This document shows positions 1-8,310 of a stretch of DNA of 61,581 nt, in pieces. This stretch comes from a virus: the IMG/VR virus record IMGVR_UViG_3300037493_001343, positions 1-61,581 of that record; one strand, 5' to 3'. The notes beneath the pieces were generated by a model that searched no databases, was not told the DNA's origin, and saw nothing but the letters and a program-made list of their open reading frames with translations. The first letter of the stretch is position 1; each line of letters begins with the position of its first letter. A program made the position numbers and the translations under genes.

Positions 1-89
1 TGTAGCTGTAAAAAATCCTGATGCTAAAATTCTACCCCCTGTAAACGAAGAACCTGTTAAGTTATATTCTACAGAAGAGTTTGTTCCTG
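1..89. repeat. Left copy of 89-bp terminal direct repeat
   Basis: The first 89 bases are identical to positions 61493-61581. A virion gene reads in frame across the join when one copy is removed, so the contig is circular or circularly permuted with about 61492 unique bases. The repeat may be an assembly overlap rather than a physical terminus. Confidence 0.95.
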
Positions 90-1071
90 CACTTACCCAA
101 GAACCACCTGTTGTTGTTCCTGAACTTGCCACTTGCCAATTATAATTAGCTGCTGTATTACCTATTACAGAAATAGCAGTGGCTAGAATTATAGCATCTA
201 ATCTTGTAGACTTAAGTCTTATAGAAACTATAGGATAAAATGTACCTCCTGTTGTTAAGGTTCTAGGAGAAGTTATTGGTGTACCTACAGCTTGTTGTAA
301 ACCACGAAGTTCATAACCTCCTTCAGATAACACTGTAGAGCATATTTGTTTTAATGTACTTGCACCACTTGTTGCACCTGTATTTGTTATCTCATATCTT
401 AATGGTAATGAAGCTGTAGTAATGTATGTAGATGTAATTATGTTAGCGTGCTGAAACTTATGACAAACATAGAAGTTACCATCTATTACAAATCCTATTC
501 TAACTGTACCCACCCCCAACCATTCTAAGTCCATAAACAAGATTTGAGCTTTAGTCAAATCAAGTGTAATACCACTAGGACCTGACCCATTCATAGGGTC
601 AACATTCCAACTTGCTTGGGCAACAGGAGTATTTACTAATGAACCACTAACAGAACTTCTTTCAACAAAACTAACTGTGCTGTCATTTTGTTCTAGATAA
701 TATCCATTTTCCGTTCCATAATATCCCACTCTTTGTCTAAGCCCTGTCTTAGCAGCGCTCATTACAAATGTATTAAGCACAAGAAGACTTTTGCCAGGCT
801 GATAAGAAAATACCTTTGTGGTTTCTCTAATCACCTCGGAACCTGAAGCTGTTGTTATAGTTAAATCAACTAGTCCCTGACTAGAGTTAAATGTAGCAGA
901 ACCACTTACAGCAGTAGCTGTAGACCACAATCCATTATCTGCAAATCTATGACTAGAGTCAAACAATGTAAAAGGATTACTAACTCTTAGCCTTCCAAAT
1001 GCATCTATGTTTGGAGAATTTGAGTATGAAACCTCACTATTAAATATACTATATCCTGAATATCCTTGCAT
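1..1071 (-). CDS. Virion/tail-associated protein, N-terminal part of origin-spanning gene
   Basis: The ATG is at 1069-1071 and the frame stays open to base 1, giving the first 357 codons. Joined to the piece ending at 61325, after removing one 89-bp repeat, it gives a 412-residue protein. The sequence is rich in Gly, Ser, Thr and Asn with many short beta-prone segments and no membrane span, as expected of a tail or baseplate-like structural protein. The N-terminal part carries the segment DAFGRLRVSNPFTLFDSSHR. It lies between the 109-residue protein and the long fibre gene in the structural operon. Exact role not recognised. Confidence 0.8.
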   Translation of the reverse strand, partial: MQGYSGYSIFNSEVSYSNSPNIDAFGRLRVSNPFTLFDSSHRFADNGLWSTATAVSGSATFNSSQGLVDLTITTASGSEVIRETTKVFSYQPGKSLLVLNTFVMSAAKTGLRQRVGYYGTENGYYLEQNDSTVSFVERSSVSGSLVNTPVAQASWNVDPMNGSGPSGITLDLTKAQILFMDLEWLGVGTVRIGFVIDGNFYVCHKFQHANIITSTYITTASLPLRYEITNTGATSGASTLKQICSTVLSEGGYELRGLQQAVGTPITSPRTLTTGGTFYPIVSIRLKSTRLDAIILATAISVIGNTAANYNWQVASSGTTTGGSWVSAGTNSSVEYNLTGSSFTGGRILASGFFTAT

Positions 1072-1075
1072 AGTT

Positions 1076-1405
1076 TTAATTTATTTCTGTTCCAAATAAT
1101 TGAAATGAAAGACTAGCATTTCCTGAATATACTCTTACTACATCTGTTGTTGCAAGAGATATACCTATTGTAGCAATGAATGTATCATTACCTGCTAATG
1201 TAACATCATAATAAAGATAGTCTTTATTAGCTGTAGCACCACCGCCTTGGGAGATAGACACCCTAAAAGTGGTTTGCGTACCACCTCTATTACATATAGA
1301 AATGGAACTACACACTGTAGATGTAGCTGCAGGAACAGTGTATAAGACTGTTTCTGTCGTAGCTGATGGACTATTTTGTCCTAATATTTTGTATATGTTT
1401 GCCAT
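1076..1405 (-). CDS. Small virion protein (109 aa), function unknown
   Basis: A beta-rich, Thr/Ser/Gly-rich 109-residue protein with no signal peptide or membrane segment. Its pattern (short VYTVPAATSTVCSSISICNR core, one domain) resembles small beta-sandwich decoration or fibre-associated proteins of tailed phages. It is packed between fibre-like genes with gaps of a few bases, so it is co-transcribed with them. Function inferred only from position. Confidence 0.75.
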   Translation of the reverse strand: MANIYKILGQNSPSATTETVLYTVPAATSTVCSSISICNRGGTQTTFRVSISQGGGATANKDYLYYDVTLAGNDTFIATIGISLATTDVVRVYSGNASLSFQLFGTEIN

Positions 1406-1407
1406 AA

Positions 1408-2094
1408 TTATGCTCCCATTAATAAAAAGTTCATTTCAAATCCTACAGCTGTAGCACTAAGTGTTCCTCCTGAGAGAGAAAGTCCTGTACCCACCGTTAT
1501 TTCTTCCATTTCACCAGCACCAGCAGTACTTCTACCAATAAGTTTATTGGTACTCATACTTGTTGATATATTAGGGGCTGTACCTCCAGAAGATACTAAA
1601 GGAGAAGAAGCAGTTACATTAGTTACTGTACCGCCTGGCAATGTACCTAAAGTACCATCACCTTTAATGTATTCAGACGCTGTACCATTAGCAGCTATAT
1701 CTATAACACCACTCGTAGTTACAGGGCTATTAGTAACAGTAAATGCAGCAGGCGCTGTAATACCAATACTTGTTACTGTACCATCAGTATCACCTATTGT
1801 TTCTTGAACCCATACACCTCCATCGTTAGCAGGGAATATAGTAGTTCCATTTGGTGTACCAGTAGCACTCCATCTATAAAATGCTTCATCTTGTACATAA
1901 CAAAGGATAGCATTATTAAACCCTTGATTTGCTAAAGCAGCAGTTGTAGGAACAGTAAAGAAAGTTCTTTCTCTTAATGTACTTACAATGTCTTCTTGTA
2001 TTGACTTTAAACCATTAGACCCAGACCAACTTACTGTGTTGTTCTGAGTCTGATTAGCTCTAAAGATTTTATTTATTAACGCTTGTATAGTCAT
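1408..2094 (-). CDS. Tail fibre-like protein with shared N-terminal anchor (228 aa)
   Basis: Residues 1-50 (NNTVSWSGSNGLKSIQEDI region) closely match the start of the 179-residue protein at 58646-59185 and, more weakly, the 686-residue fibre at 56576-58636. The next section (about 60-105) ends in a VPTT...NDGGVWV block also shared with the 179-residue protein. The remainder is low-complexity Gly/Thr/Ser sequence typical of a slender fibre. The shared N-terminus is probably a virion attachment domain with interchangeable distal parts. Role inferred from composition, duplication and context. Confidence 0.75.
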   Translation of the reverse strand: MTIQALINKIFRANQTQNNTVSWSGSNGLKSIQEDIVSTLRERTFFTVPTTAALANQGFNNAILCYVQDEAFYRWSATGTPNGTTIFPANDGGVWVQETIGDTDGTVTSIGITAPAAFTVTNSPVTTSGVIDIAANGTASEYIKGDGTLGTLPGGTVTNVTASSPLVSSGGTAPNISTSMSTNKLIGRSTAGAGEMEEITVGTGLSLSGGTLSATAVGFEMNFLLMGA

Positions 2095-2096
2095 AT

Positions 2097-3020
2097 TTAT
2101 TCTCTTGTTCTACCAAACGCAGCTTGTAGTGAGCGTTTAATATCAGTAGTAGTAAGGTTATTATTTTTAGCTCTTAATAATCTAAACTCTTGATCGTATA
2201 TTTGTTTTCTTAAACCAGCTTCTTGTAAACCATTACGTCTAACAGATGCCATTTTGTAGCTAATATAAGCCTCAATAACAACCTGCGCCTTCTTAGGAAG
2301 CATACTCATAGAGTCTACGTTTCCAACGCCTACATAGCACAAATAAAGCTCTTTGCCAGGGAAGTTTGAAGGACAAGTAATAATACCTTGTTCTACATTT
2401 ATATTTATAGAGTCAACTCTATTTCCATCGCCATAACCAAATGCTCTACCTTTTAACTGGCCCCAATCGTTATAAACGTCAGAATAGAAGAAAGGGACAA
2501 AACCTTGGTAAGGAGTATATGATTGTCCAACTGCAGAAACAGTAGGTGCAAATGTAGCAGGATTATTAATAGGATCTTGAGTAGTAAAGTCATCCATATA
2601 GAAATCAGTTGCCCAAAAGTCAGCTTGGTTACAAGGTTGTCCTACCCAATTAATCCAGTCTCCAGAAGTATTCATTTCTCCTGGAATCTCACTAAATTCG
2701 CTAGGGTTATACTGAGCCAAACCATCTGAGTAAGGGAATGGCATAATACCTTTTCTTATTCCGATCGGTCTCCAATATTGGCCAACTCTAATTCCAGCAC
2801 TAACGTAATCGGTATAGTCGCTTGGTATATCCCACCAGTCTTGGCAGTCTCTAATTAATATTTTATGGTTAACCAATTGGAGAGAAGTAACAGACAACTC
2901 ACGCACAGCCTCAGCTGCAAACGTAAGCACCTTTGCGTAGCTATGAACAGTTTTACCGTTCTTAAATAGCCACGCATTGATTATCTCATCCAATGATACA
3001 AAAGCTCCGTTTGGTGTCAT
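2097..3020 (-). CDS. Putative head-tail adaptor/tubular protein (307 aa)
   Basis: Soluble 307-residue protein with a helical N-terminus (SLDEIINAWLFKNGK and an AVRELSVTSLQLVNHK helix) and a helical C-terminus with repeated basic residues. It resembles a family conserved next to the connector genes of crAss-like and related Bacteroidota podophages and has the general plan of T7 tubular-A-type adaptors. It is third of three connector-size genes (244, 215 and 307 residues) starting at 4408. Family recognition is by eye; the precise ring position is not known. Confidence 0.65.
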   Translation of the reverse strand: MTPNGAFVSLDEIINAWLFKNGKTVHSYAKVLTFAAEAVRELSVTSLQLVNHKILIRDCQDWWDIPSDYTDYVSAGIRVGQYWRPIGIRKGIMPFPYSDGLAQYNPSEFSEIPGEMNTSGDWINWVGQPCNQADFWATDFYMDDFTTQDPINNPATFAPTVSAVGQSYTPYQGFVPFFYSDVYNDWGQLKGRAFGYGDGNRVDSININVEQGIITCPSNFPGKELYLCYVGVGNVDSMSMLPKKAQVVIEAYISYKMASVRRNGLQEAGLRKQIYDQEFRLLRAKNNNLTTTDIKRSLQAAFGRTRE

Positions 3021-3026
3021 TTGTTA

Positions 3027-3674
3027 TTATTTTATAAAGTTTTCTGGTGATGCCTCTAAGCCCTCATCTCTGATTGTTCTTGGTTCAGCAATGTAGATTG
3101 AAACAACAGCTTGGATAGCTTGTTCTTCTAATTCTGGAGACAATGGCAATGGATCGTTTGGTCCGTACTGAGATAAGTCAGCAATAGCTAATTTCATATC
3201 TACAGTAAACATACCGTCACCAATAATATTTCTATATATAGTTATTTTTTTACCTTCCCAAACGTAAGGAACTCTACCCAATAAAGAGTTAACTTCTTTT
3301 ACTTGTTGAAGGATATAGTATTGGCCAGCAGGAATAGGAATAAATTCCAACTCAGGATAGCTAGATGGATAAACACTAAACACACCCATCTTCTCTGGTA
3401 AATACATTGGCGTAACAGGGAGCGTCACCGTGCACGTGTCATTTAGACCTCCTGTTACTGATACGTTTTCATATGTGCCTAAAACAACTCCATCAGGAAT
3501 TGTAGCACCGTCTATGTTGAATGTTGTATTTAAAACTTCAGTTTTTAATAGTCTATTCATTGCAGACTCAAGATGCTTTTCTATTTCAGCATCACGCACA
3601 CGATCTCTGTTTGATGGGAAACCACCAGACAACATTCTTCTGCAACGCTCAATCATTTGTGATTTGGTAGTCAT
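3027..3674 (-). CDS. Putative connector/ring structural protein (215 aa)
   Basis: The N-terminus is helical and basic (MIERCRRMLSGGFPSNRD), the centre beta-rich and the C-terminus helical. The order helical start, beta core, helical end is common in head-completion and tail-ring proteins. Its ATG overlaps the last base of the upstream 244-residue gene, showing translational coupling. Similar genes sit beside the portal/capsid block in crAss-like phages. No catalytic motif seen. Confidence 0.65.
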   Translation of the reverse strand: MTTKSQMIERCRRMLSGGFPSNRDRVRDAEIEKHLESAMNRLLKTEVLNTTFNIDGATIPDGVVLGTYENVSVTGGLNDTCTVTLPVTPMYLPEKMGVFSVYPSSYPELEFIPIPAGQYYILQQVKEVNSLLGRVPYVWEGKKITIYRNIIGDGMFTVDMKLAIADLSQYGPNDPLPLSPELEEQAIQAVVSIYIAEPRTIRDEGLEASPENFIK

Positions 3675-4408
3675 TATACAGATTGTATTTGTTGATTAGC
3701 CAATGCTTGTACTTCTTGTGCGGACAAGTTTACGCCTACGTAAGGTAGTGCTCTAGCAACCAACTCAACCCAATAAGTAGAATCAAATTGAGGAGGAACC
3801 GATGCATTAGGACCAGTTGTAAGATCGTTAATTGTAATCGTATTACCTGTAACAGTATAGCTTATAAAAACATCTTCTGGAAGGCCTATGTAGTGAACCT
3901 CAGCTGCATATCCTGCAGGCATTGGAGTTCTTGGGTATAATTGAATTAAATCATTCTCAAATACAAAAACCTGATCATCTACCGTAACTGGATATAATGT
4001 AGATCTTAAAGCCTCTACAATCTCAGAGTTCAAATATTGGTTAATACCACTAATCTCATTAGTTGAGGTATTGATCTTGAATAAACCGATAAAGTGACCA
4101 AAGTCTGGAATCTGATATGCAACACTATTGTTGTATAAGTATATGACACCTCCAGGGCCTGGAGTTACTTGAGTTCTAGTTCTAAATGGACTTAATGCGT
4201 CTATTGTCAATTGGCTTGATCCATAGTCTGGATTAGGCGCACCACCCTTTAATGCTTGGGCAGTTTGTGGTAAACCCCAATAGTAGTTCCAAAGATCTAC
4301 TTGAGCCGAAGATAACGCTTGGGAAATCTCCTCTGGAGACAGATAACCCCTACGATTCTTATCAGCTATGAAGTTTATAAAGTTGTATAAATCAGATACA
4401 TTCTGCAT
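3674..4408 (-). CDS. Putative connector/ring structural protein (244 aa)
   Basis: Begins with an MQNVSDLYNFINFIADKNRR segment of a kind that recurs in structural proteins of Bacteroidota phages, followed by a long beta-rich region. It is the first gene after a perfect late promoter (4424-4435), so it heads the tail/connector transcription unit that runs through position 1 toward 59.2 kb. No signal peptide or membrane span. Structural role inferred from neighbours. Confidence 0.7.
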   Translation of the reverse strand: MQNVSDLYNFINFIADKNRRGYLSPEEISQALSSAQVDLWNYYWGLPQTAQALKGGAPNPDYGSSQLTIDALSPFRTRTQVTPGPGGVIYLYNNSVAYQIPDFGHFIGLFKINTSTNEISGINQYLNSEIVEALRSTLYPVTVDDQVFVFENDLIQLYPRTPMPAGYAAEVHYIGLPEDVFISYTVTGNTITINDLTTGPNASVPPQFDSTYWVELVARALPYVGVNLSAQEVQALANQQIQSV

Positions 4409-4423
4409 CTACGTTAAGTTTCC

Positions 4424-4435
4424 TATATAATACGC
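4424..4435 (-). promoter_or_regulatory. Late promoter motif upstream of 244-aa connector gene
   Basis: Minus-strand GCGTATTATATA, a perfect copy of the repeated late motif, with its first G 27 bases before the ATG at 4408. Confidence 0.75.
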
Positions 4436-4438
4436 TTC

Positions 4439-4978
4439 TTAGAAGGGCTTAACGAGCCTAAGTAATGGCTTTCTAAATAGGAGGATAGCGAGTATTGCTA
4501 TGATTGCTAACAACTTAAATTTTTGCTTTTTTTGGGTGCTTATTTTGTTATTTAGGGAGTATATTTCTCTAGTTTGATTAGCACAAGAATCTAACAATAT
4601 AGCCTCTTTTGCTCTATCTACAATTACGTGAGTCGTTTTTTTTTGAATGGTCCTTTCAGGTATTTTACCTAACCATTTAACCCACATATTTCCATTTTCT
4701 AAATAAACACTAAAATCATTAACTATGGTATCTAACTTACACTCAGCTGGCATTAAAACCCTAAAGCTATCGTGAACAACAGTATCTTTATAAACTACGT
4801 TGTCTATAATAACTTCTTTAGTAACTGTATCATTGGCACACTCTCCACGCAAGATAACTTGGCGTTTAACTTGGTCGTAATATTTAGGAGTTGAAAGAAC
4901 TGTTTTGACAGGACTACAACTATATGCAATTAAAAGCATTGCGCCTAATATTAATAAACTATATGTCTTTGTGTTCAT
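4439..4978 (-). CDS. Putative unimolecular spanin (lipoprotein with C-terminal TM)
   Basis: The 179-residue protein starts with a lipoprotein signal (hydrophobic stretch ending IAYSC, lipidation Cys at about 21). It ends with a membrane segment at about 155-170 (FKLLAIIAILAILLF) and a basic tail. An outer-membrane lipid anchor plus an inner-membrane C-terminal span on one chain is the architecture of u-spanins such as that of phage T1, which join the two membranes in the last step of lysis. It follows the endolysin and a small membrane protein, completing a lysis cassette. Not matched to a family, so the call rests on topology and position. Confidence 0.75.
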   Translation of the reverse strand: MNTKTYSLLILGAMLLIAYSCSPVKTVLSTPKYYDQVKRQVILRGECANDTVTKEVIIDNVVYKDTVVHDSFRVLMPAECKLDTIVNDFSVYLENGNMWVKWLGKIPERTIQKKTTHVIVDRAKEAILLDSCANQTREIYSLNNKISTQKKQKFKLLAIIAILAILLFRKPLLRLVKPF

Positions 4979-4981
4979 AAG

Positions 4982-5161
4982 TTATTTTCTTTTCTTAAGA
5001 TTTTTCTTAATCTGAATAGCATAGTTTACAATAGCAAGGCAAGACACAATAACACCTAATCCAAACGTGACATTTGTTCTGTCTAAATTTGCTAAAATAT
5101 TAAGCGTTATGCTTGACCAAAGAAGTATGTGGTTATCGTGATTTTCGTTTCCAGTAATCAT
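4982..5161 (-). CDS. Putative holin (59 aa)
   Basis: A 59-residue membrane protein whose ATG overlaps the endolysin stop codon (TAATG). It has a clear hydrophobic segment at about 30-46 (FGLGVIVSCLAIVNYAI), a weaker one at about 12-25, and a strongly basic C-terminus (IKKNLKKRK). Size, charged tail and location between the GH19 endolysin and the spanin-like lipoprotein fit a small holin that permeabilises the inner membrane. Holins are diverse, so this is inference. Confidence 0.65.
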   Translation of the reverse strand: MITGNENHDNHILLWSSITLNILANLDRTNVTFGLGVIVSCLAIVNYAIQIKKNLKKRK

Positions 5162-5760
5162 TAGAATAAAAGCTTTTTGTAATTGTTAAATCTCTCCACT
5201 CTGTCTGCAAGTCCGTGAGTTCCACCGTTAACCCTTTTGGTTATTTTTTCAACAGTAGCACTATCTCTCAAGTTGTCTGTGTCTGCAATTTTATTTAAAC
5301 CATTTTTATTCCAAAACCAAATAGCACTAAGTCCTGCATATTTATCTTCAGCAACTTGATCTGGATTTGTTAATATAGATGGTTCTTTAGCCCATTCACT
5401 AAACGCTTTATAGTTATCTTTACCAGTTAATTGAATGTAACCACGGCCTTTAAACTTCCATCCGTCTTTACTTGCTTCATCACCATTACCCATACGATTA
5501 GCATATACTTTAGACGCAATCTTCTCTGGGTTTCTATTGTAAGCTTCAGCAGACGCAGGAGTGAAATACTTAGGGAATATCTTAAGCAATCCGTCTTTTC
5601 CGTAATTTAAGTTTTCTGATTTGAATTTAAAGCCGCCAGATTCGTGTGCAGCTTGCGCTAAAAAATGAGCAGCTCTTAACGGAGAATCAATCTCGTGAGC
5701 CATCATATCATCTATAAGAGTCTGAGGAACAAGCCCTTTCAGTTTATCAAACATTTCCAT
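5161..5760 (-). CDS. Endolysin, glycoside hydrolase family 19 (chitinase-like lysozyme)
   Basis: A single GH19 domain fills the 199 residues. AHFLAQAAHESGGF carries the catalytic acid (E40), and FKGRGYIQLTGKDNY is the conserved GH19 substrate-binding strand. It would cleave the peptidoglycan glycan chain. There is no signal peptide, so it needs the adjacent holin for release. The start used is ATG at 5758-5760; the in-frame ATG two codons later (5754) would give a promoter-to-start distance closer to other late genes. First gene of the lysis cassette behind its own late promoter. Confidence 0.92.
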   Translation of the reverse strand: MEMFDKLKGLVPQTLIDDMMAHEIDSPLRAAHFLAQAAHESGGFKFKSENLNYGKDGLLKIFPKYFTPASAEAYNRNPEKIASKVYANRMGNGDEASKDGWKFKGRGYIQLTGKDNYKAFSEWAKEPSILTNPDQVAEDKYAGLSAIWFWNKNGLNKIADTDNLRDSATVEKITKRVNGGTHGLADRVERFNNYKKLLF

Positions 5761-5770
5761 AAAATATACT

Positions 5771-5782
5771 CATATAATACGC
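5771..5782 (-). promoter_or_regulatory. Late promoter motif upstream of lysis cassette
   Basis: Minus-strand GCGTATTATATG, one mismatch from the consensus, 22 bases before the endolysin ATG (28 to the second in-frame ATG). Confidence 0.7.
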
Positions 5783-5800
5783 ACTTTATAAAAACTCAAA

Positions 5801-5818
5801 GCCCCTAAGAATAGGGGC
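5801..5818 (-). terminator. Intrinsic terminator after 292-aa gene
   Basis: GCCCCTA / TAGGGGC hairpin with a 4-base loop. On the minus strand it is followed by TTTGAGTTTTT. It lies between the 292-residue gene and the lysis promoter and separates the capsid unit from the lysis unit. Confidence 0.75.
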
Positions 5819-5846
5819 CGTTGAGCAACACAAACACACTCTTCAG

Positions 5847-6725
5847 TTATTTTTTAGCTTTCTTTTTAGTCAGCTTTAATTCTACTAATTTATTCATCTG
5901 ATCAAGTACAGCAACTTGTTTTTTCTTGTCAATAAAGTCTGCGAATTGTTCGTAAACCATATCATCTTCAAGATCTGCAAGTTTCATAATATCTCCGTCA
6001 GAATCTGTCCATTTCAATTTAGATTCTTCTACGCTGACATAAGCAACGTCTAAAACAATAGCTTGTGCAACTAATGCTTTTATTCCAACTTGCTTATCGC
6101 TTATGCGTTCCATAAAATCTTCTGGTTCTCCTTCTGCGTAATCCTCAATGTTAAATCTCATTTCCTCTTCAGAAAGTTCTGTATCATAACCAAGTAACAA
6201 TGTTAAATTGAATACTTCTTCTTTAGATAAAGCAGCTGCTTTTATTAAAGCATCTCTCTTTATACGTAAAGCTTGACGGTTTTCCTTAGCCTCCGCTTCA
6301 AAATTAACTCGCTCTAAAATAGTATGAACTTCTTCATCTCTATTTGTATTAGCTGCATTAAAAGAAGCAAGCTCAAGATATTGGAATAATTCATCATCTT
6401 GTGAATTACCAATAGTTAAATGCAACATACCTGCATTCTCTTGTGGCGATGCCCAAACTCTTCTTACTCTGTTAGGAATTGGATTACCAAAGTGATCTAC
6501 ACCAGACACTAAACCAATTTCAACCCATTCGTTTTTACCTGGGTCAAAACATTTAGAAAATGGAGGGATTTTTAATTTAGCTTTATAATATGATTGTCCA
6601 CTCATTGGATCCTCATATATGTCTAAAAATCTGTAGGAAATCTGTGTACCTTTTTTAGGTAAAGCTATAAGCTTTTTTAATTCATCAGAGAAGTCATTGT
6701 AGACTCCTAACTTTTTAAGTGCCAT
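5847..6725 (-). CDS. Head-associated protein of unknown function (292 aa)
   Basis: Soluble, acidic protein with a Lys-rich C-terminal tail (LTKKKAKK). It has a beta-rich first 130 residues and helical remainder, with no recognised motif. It directly follows the major capsid gene and a strong hairpin, so it may be a head-completion or internal protein made at a different level from the capsid. Its leader contains the repeated ACACAAAACACAATG pattern shared with three other late genes. Confidence 0.7.
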   Translation of the reverse strand: MALKKLGVYNDFSDELKKLIALPKKGTQISYRFLDIYEDPMSGQSYYKAKLKIPPFSKCFDPGKNEWVEIGLVSGVDHFGNPIPNRVRRVWASPQENAGMLHLTIGNSQDDELFQYLELASFNAANTNRDEEVHTILERVNFEAEAKENRQALRIKRDALIKAAALSKEEVFNLTLLLGYDTELSEEEMRFNIEDYAEGEPEDFMERISDKQVGIKALVAQAIVLDVAYVSVEESKLKWTDSDGDIMKLADLEDDMVYEQFADFIDKKKQVAVLDQMNKLVELKLTKKKAKK

Positions 6726-6777
6726 TGTGTTTTGTGTTTTGTGTTAATAAATGTTTGTGTTTGATAAGTGAAGATTA

Positions 6778-6795
6778 GAGGGGGCGAACCCCCTC
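6778..6795 (-). terminator. Strong GC hairpin after major capsid gene
   Basis: GAGGGGG-CGAA-CCCCCTC, read on the minus strand as a 7-bp stem with a UUCG tetraloop. There is no clear U-run, so it may be a partial terminator or protect the 3' end of the capsid mRNA. Confidence 0.6.
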
Positions 6796-6811
6796 CTTTC
6801 CTCAAGTTTTA

Positions 6812-8269
6812 CTATGCTAAGATATTAGTAATTTTAGCAAATTTGTTTGGAGCAAATACTTCAAGACCCATATTTGAAGTCCAAGAAACTGTTAAGCTTT
6901 GTTCTTGGTTTGTAGGGGTTGGAGCAAGAGCACCAGTCATTAATTCTGCAGTCTCTACAGAACCTGTACCAGGAGCTGGTTGAGCCATATACTTGTAACG
7001 GAAGTAATCGTTCATTCCACCACCAACAGTTTTTACTTTACCCATTGGTAAGAAATAGATAGATTTAGCGATTGGTCCACCAGTGTAGTTGATAACGTCA
7101 GTATTAGATAATACTTTGAACGCTTTCAAGTTATAAGTGTAACCACCGTGCATAAACTTCTCAGCTTGTAAATCAATCTCACGACCATTAACGCTTAACA
7201 CACCAGAGTTGATACCTGATTTGTAGAAACCGTTATTAGCTGTTGTTTGAGATGTGTAACCAGCAGGAGGAGTAGCTGTATTTACATTAGAAGTAATAGT
7301 AGTTCCAGCACTTGGTAAGTTTTTCAAGAAATCAGAAATAACTGCTACAGCTGGATTAGAACCTGCGATCATATATTCCATTGGAGCACGGACAGCAGTT
7401 AATTGAGCCTCTAAGTCAGATAAATCAGATAAAGTGAAAGTACCAGCAGTAGTAACTGAATCATTAATACCGTAGTTAGTGATGTAAGAATCCATACCAC
7501 GAGTAGTTTGAACACCATAACCAGTTTCGCCTTGTAAGTAAGGAGGAGTTGCAGTTGCTGTTGGACCATCTACGTCAGCAAATAAAGTGTTTGAAACTTC
7601 ACCTAACCACATAGCTAAAGAAATGTCACCACGGTGTTTTTGTAAACCTTGGATCATTTCATAAGGTAAGATGTATGGTTTGCCATTGAACTCTAACTCA
7701 ATTTTAGAAGCGTTCTGAACGTCTGTAATTTTAATTGCATTACGGAAGATTTGAACACGGTTTTGTAAAGAGTTAACTGACCAACGGCGAGTACCTGGCT
7801 CAACTGAACCCTCTTCTTGTGCATTAGAGAAAGCAGATAATTTAACACCATTCATTGCAGCTAAAGAAGCAGCTAAAGCTGTACCAGAAACTGATTGAAC
7901 TTTAATGATAGCCGCAGATTGTTTTTCTTGAACACGACCTACTGCACCGCTAGGGAATTTTAACAAATCACCAACTAAAACGAAGTTGTAATCAGCAGTA
8001 GATAAAGGAATCAAAGGAATAGTTGTAGTTCCAGTTGGAACGCCAGCTACTGTTAACAATTTGTAAAGATTGTCATTGTAGAATGAAGTATAGAAAGGAA
8101 CCGCAGTTGCGTCTTTTTTTCCTGCCATATACATAAAATCTAACCACTCAGCATCGTCTTGGATGTCGATAAGTTGGTTATAAATCTCTCTTTGGTCTAA
8201 GAGAGCCACCGCTGATGCGGTATACTTGTTGGTAGCACCTGCTACACCATTGCCGTAAGTAAACGCCAT
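6812..8269 (-). CDS. Major capsid protein (HK97-fold type)
   Basis: A 485-residue soluble protein in the canonical position after portal and scaffold-like genes. It has a helical N-terminus (ALLDQREIYNQLIDIQDDAE), a long mixed beta/helix core and a beta-rich C-terminus. Size and order match major capsid proteins of crAss-like and other Bacteroidota podophages. The bracketing strong hairpin and dedicated leader suit very high expression. No maturation protease gene was seen nearby, and HK97 fold is inferred from family resemblance. Confidence 0.85.
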   Translation of the reverse strand: MAFTYGNGVAGATNKYTASAVALLDQREIYNQLIDIQDDAEWLDFMYMAGKKDATAVPFYTSFYNDNLYKLLTVAGVPTGTTTIPLIPLSTADYNFVLVGDLLKFPSGAVGRVQEKQSAAIIKVQSVSGTALAASLAAMNGVKLSAFSNAQEEGSVEPGTRRWSVNSLQNRVQIFRNAIKITDVQNASKIELEFNGKPYILPYEMIQGLQKHRGDISLAMWLGEVSNTLFADVDGPTATATPPYLQGETGYGVQTTRGMDSYITNYGINDSVTTAGTFTLSDLSDLEAQLTAVRAPMEYMIAGSNPAVAVISDFLKNLPSAGTTITSNVNTATPPAGYTSQTTANNGFYKSGINSGVLSVNGREIDLQAEKFMHGGYTYNLKAFKVLSNTDVINYTGGPIAKSIYFLPMGKVKTVGGGMNDYFRYKYMAQPAPGTGSVETAELMTGALAPTPTNQEQSLTVSWTSNMGLEVFAPNKFAKITNILA

Positions 8270-8310
8270 TTTGTTTTAATTTAAAAGTTTTAAAAAATTG
8301 TTTTTATATT

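Noticed and set aside
1-89. Physical direct terminal repeat of the virion DNA
   Set aside because: The repeat lies within a gene and has the size of an assembler overlap, so a packaged terminal repeat is not demonstrated.
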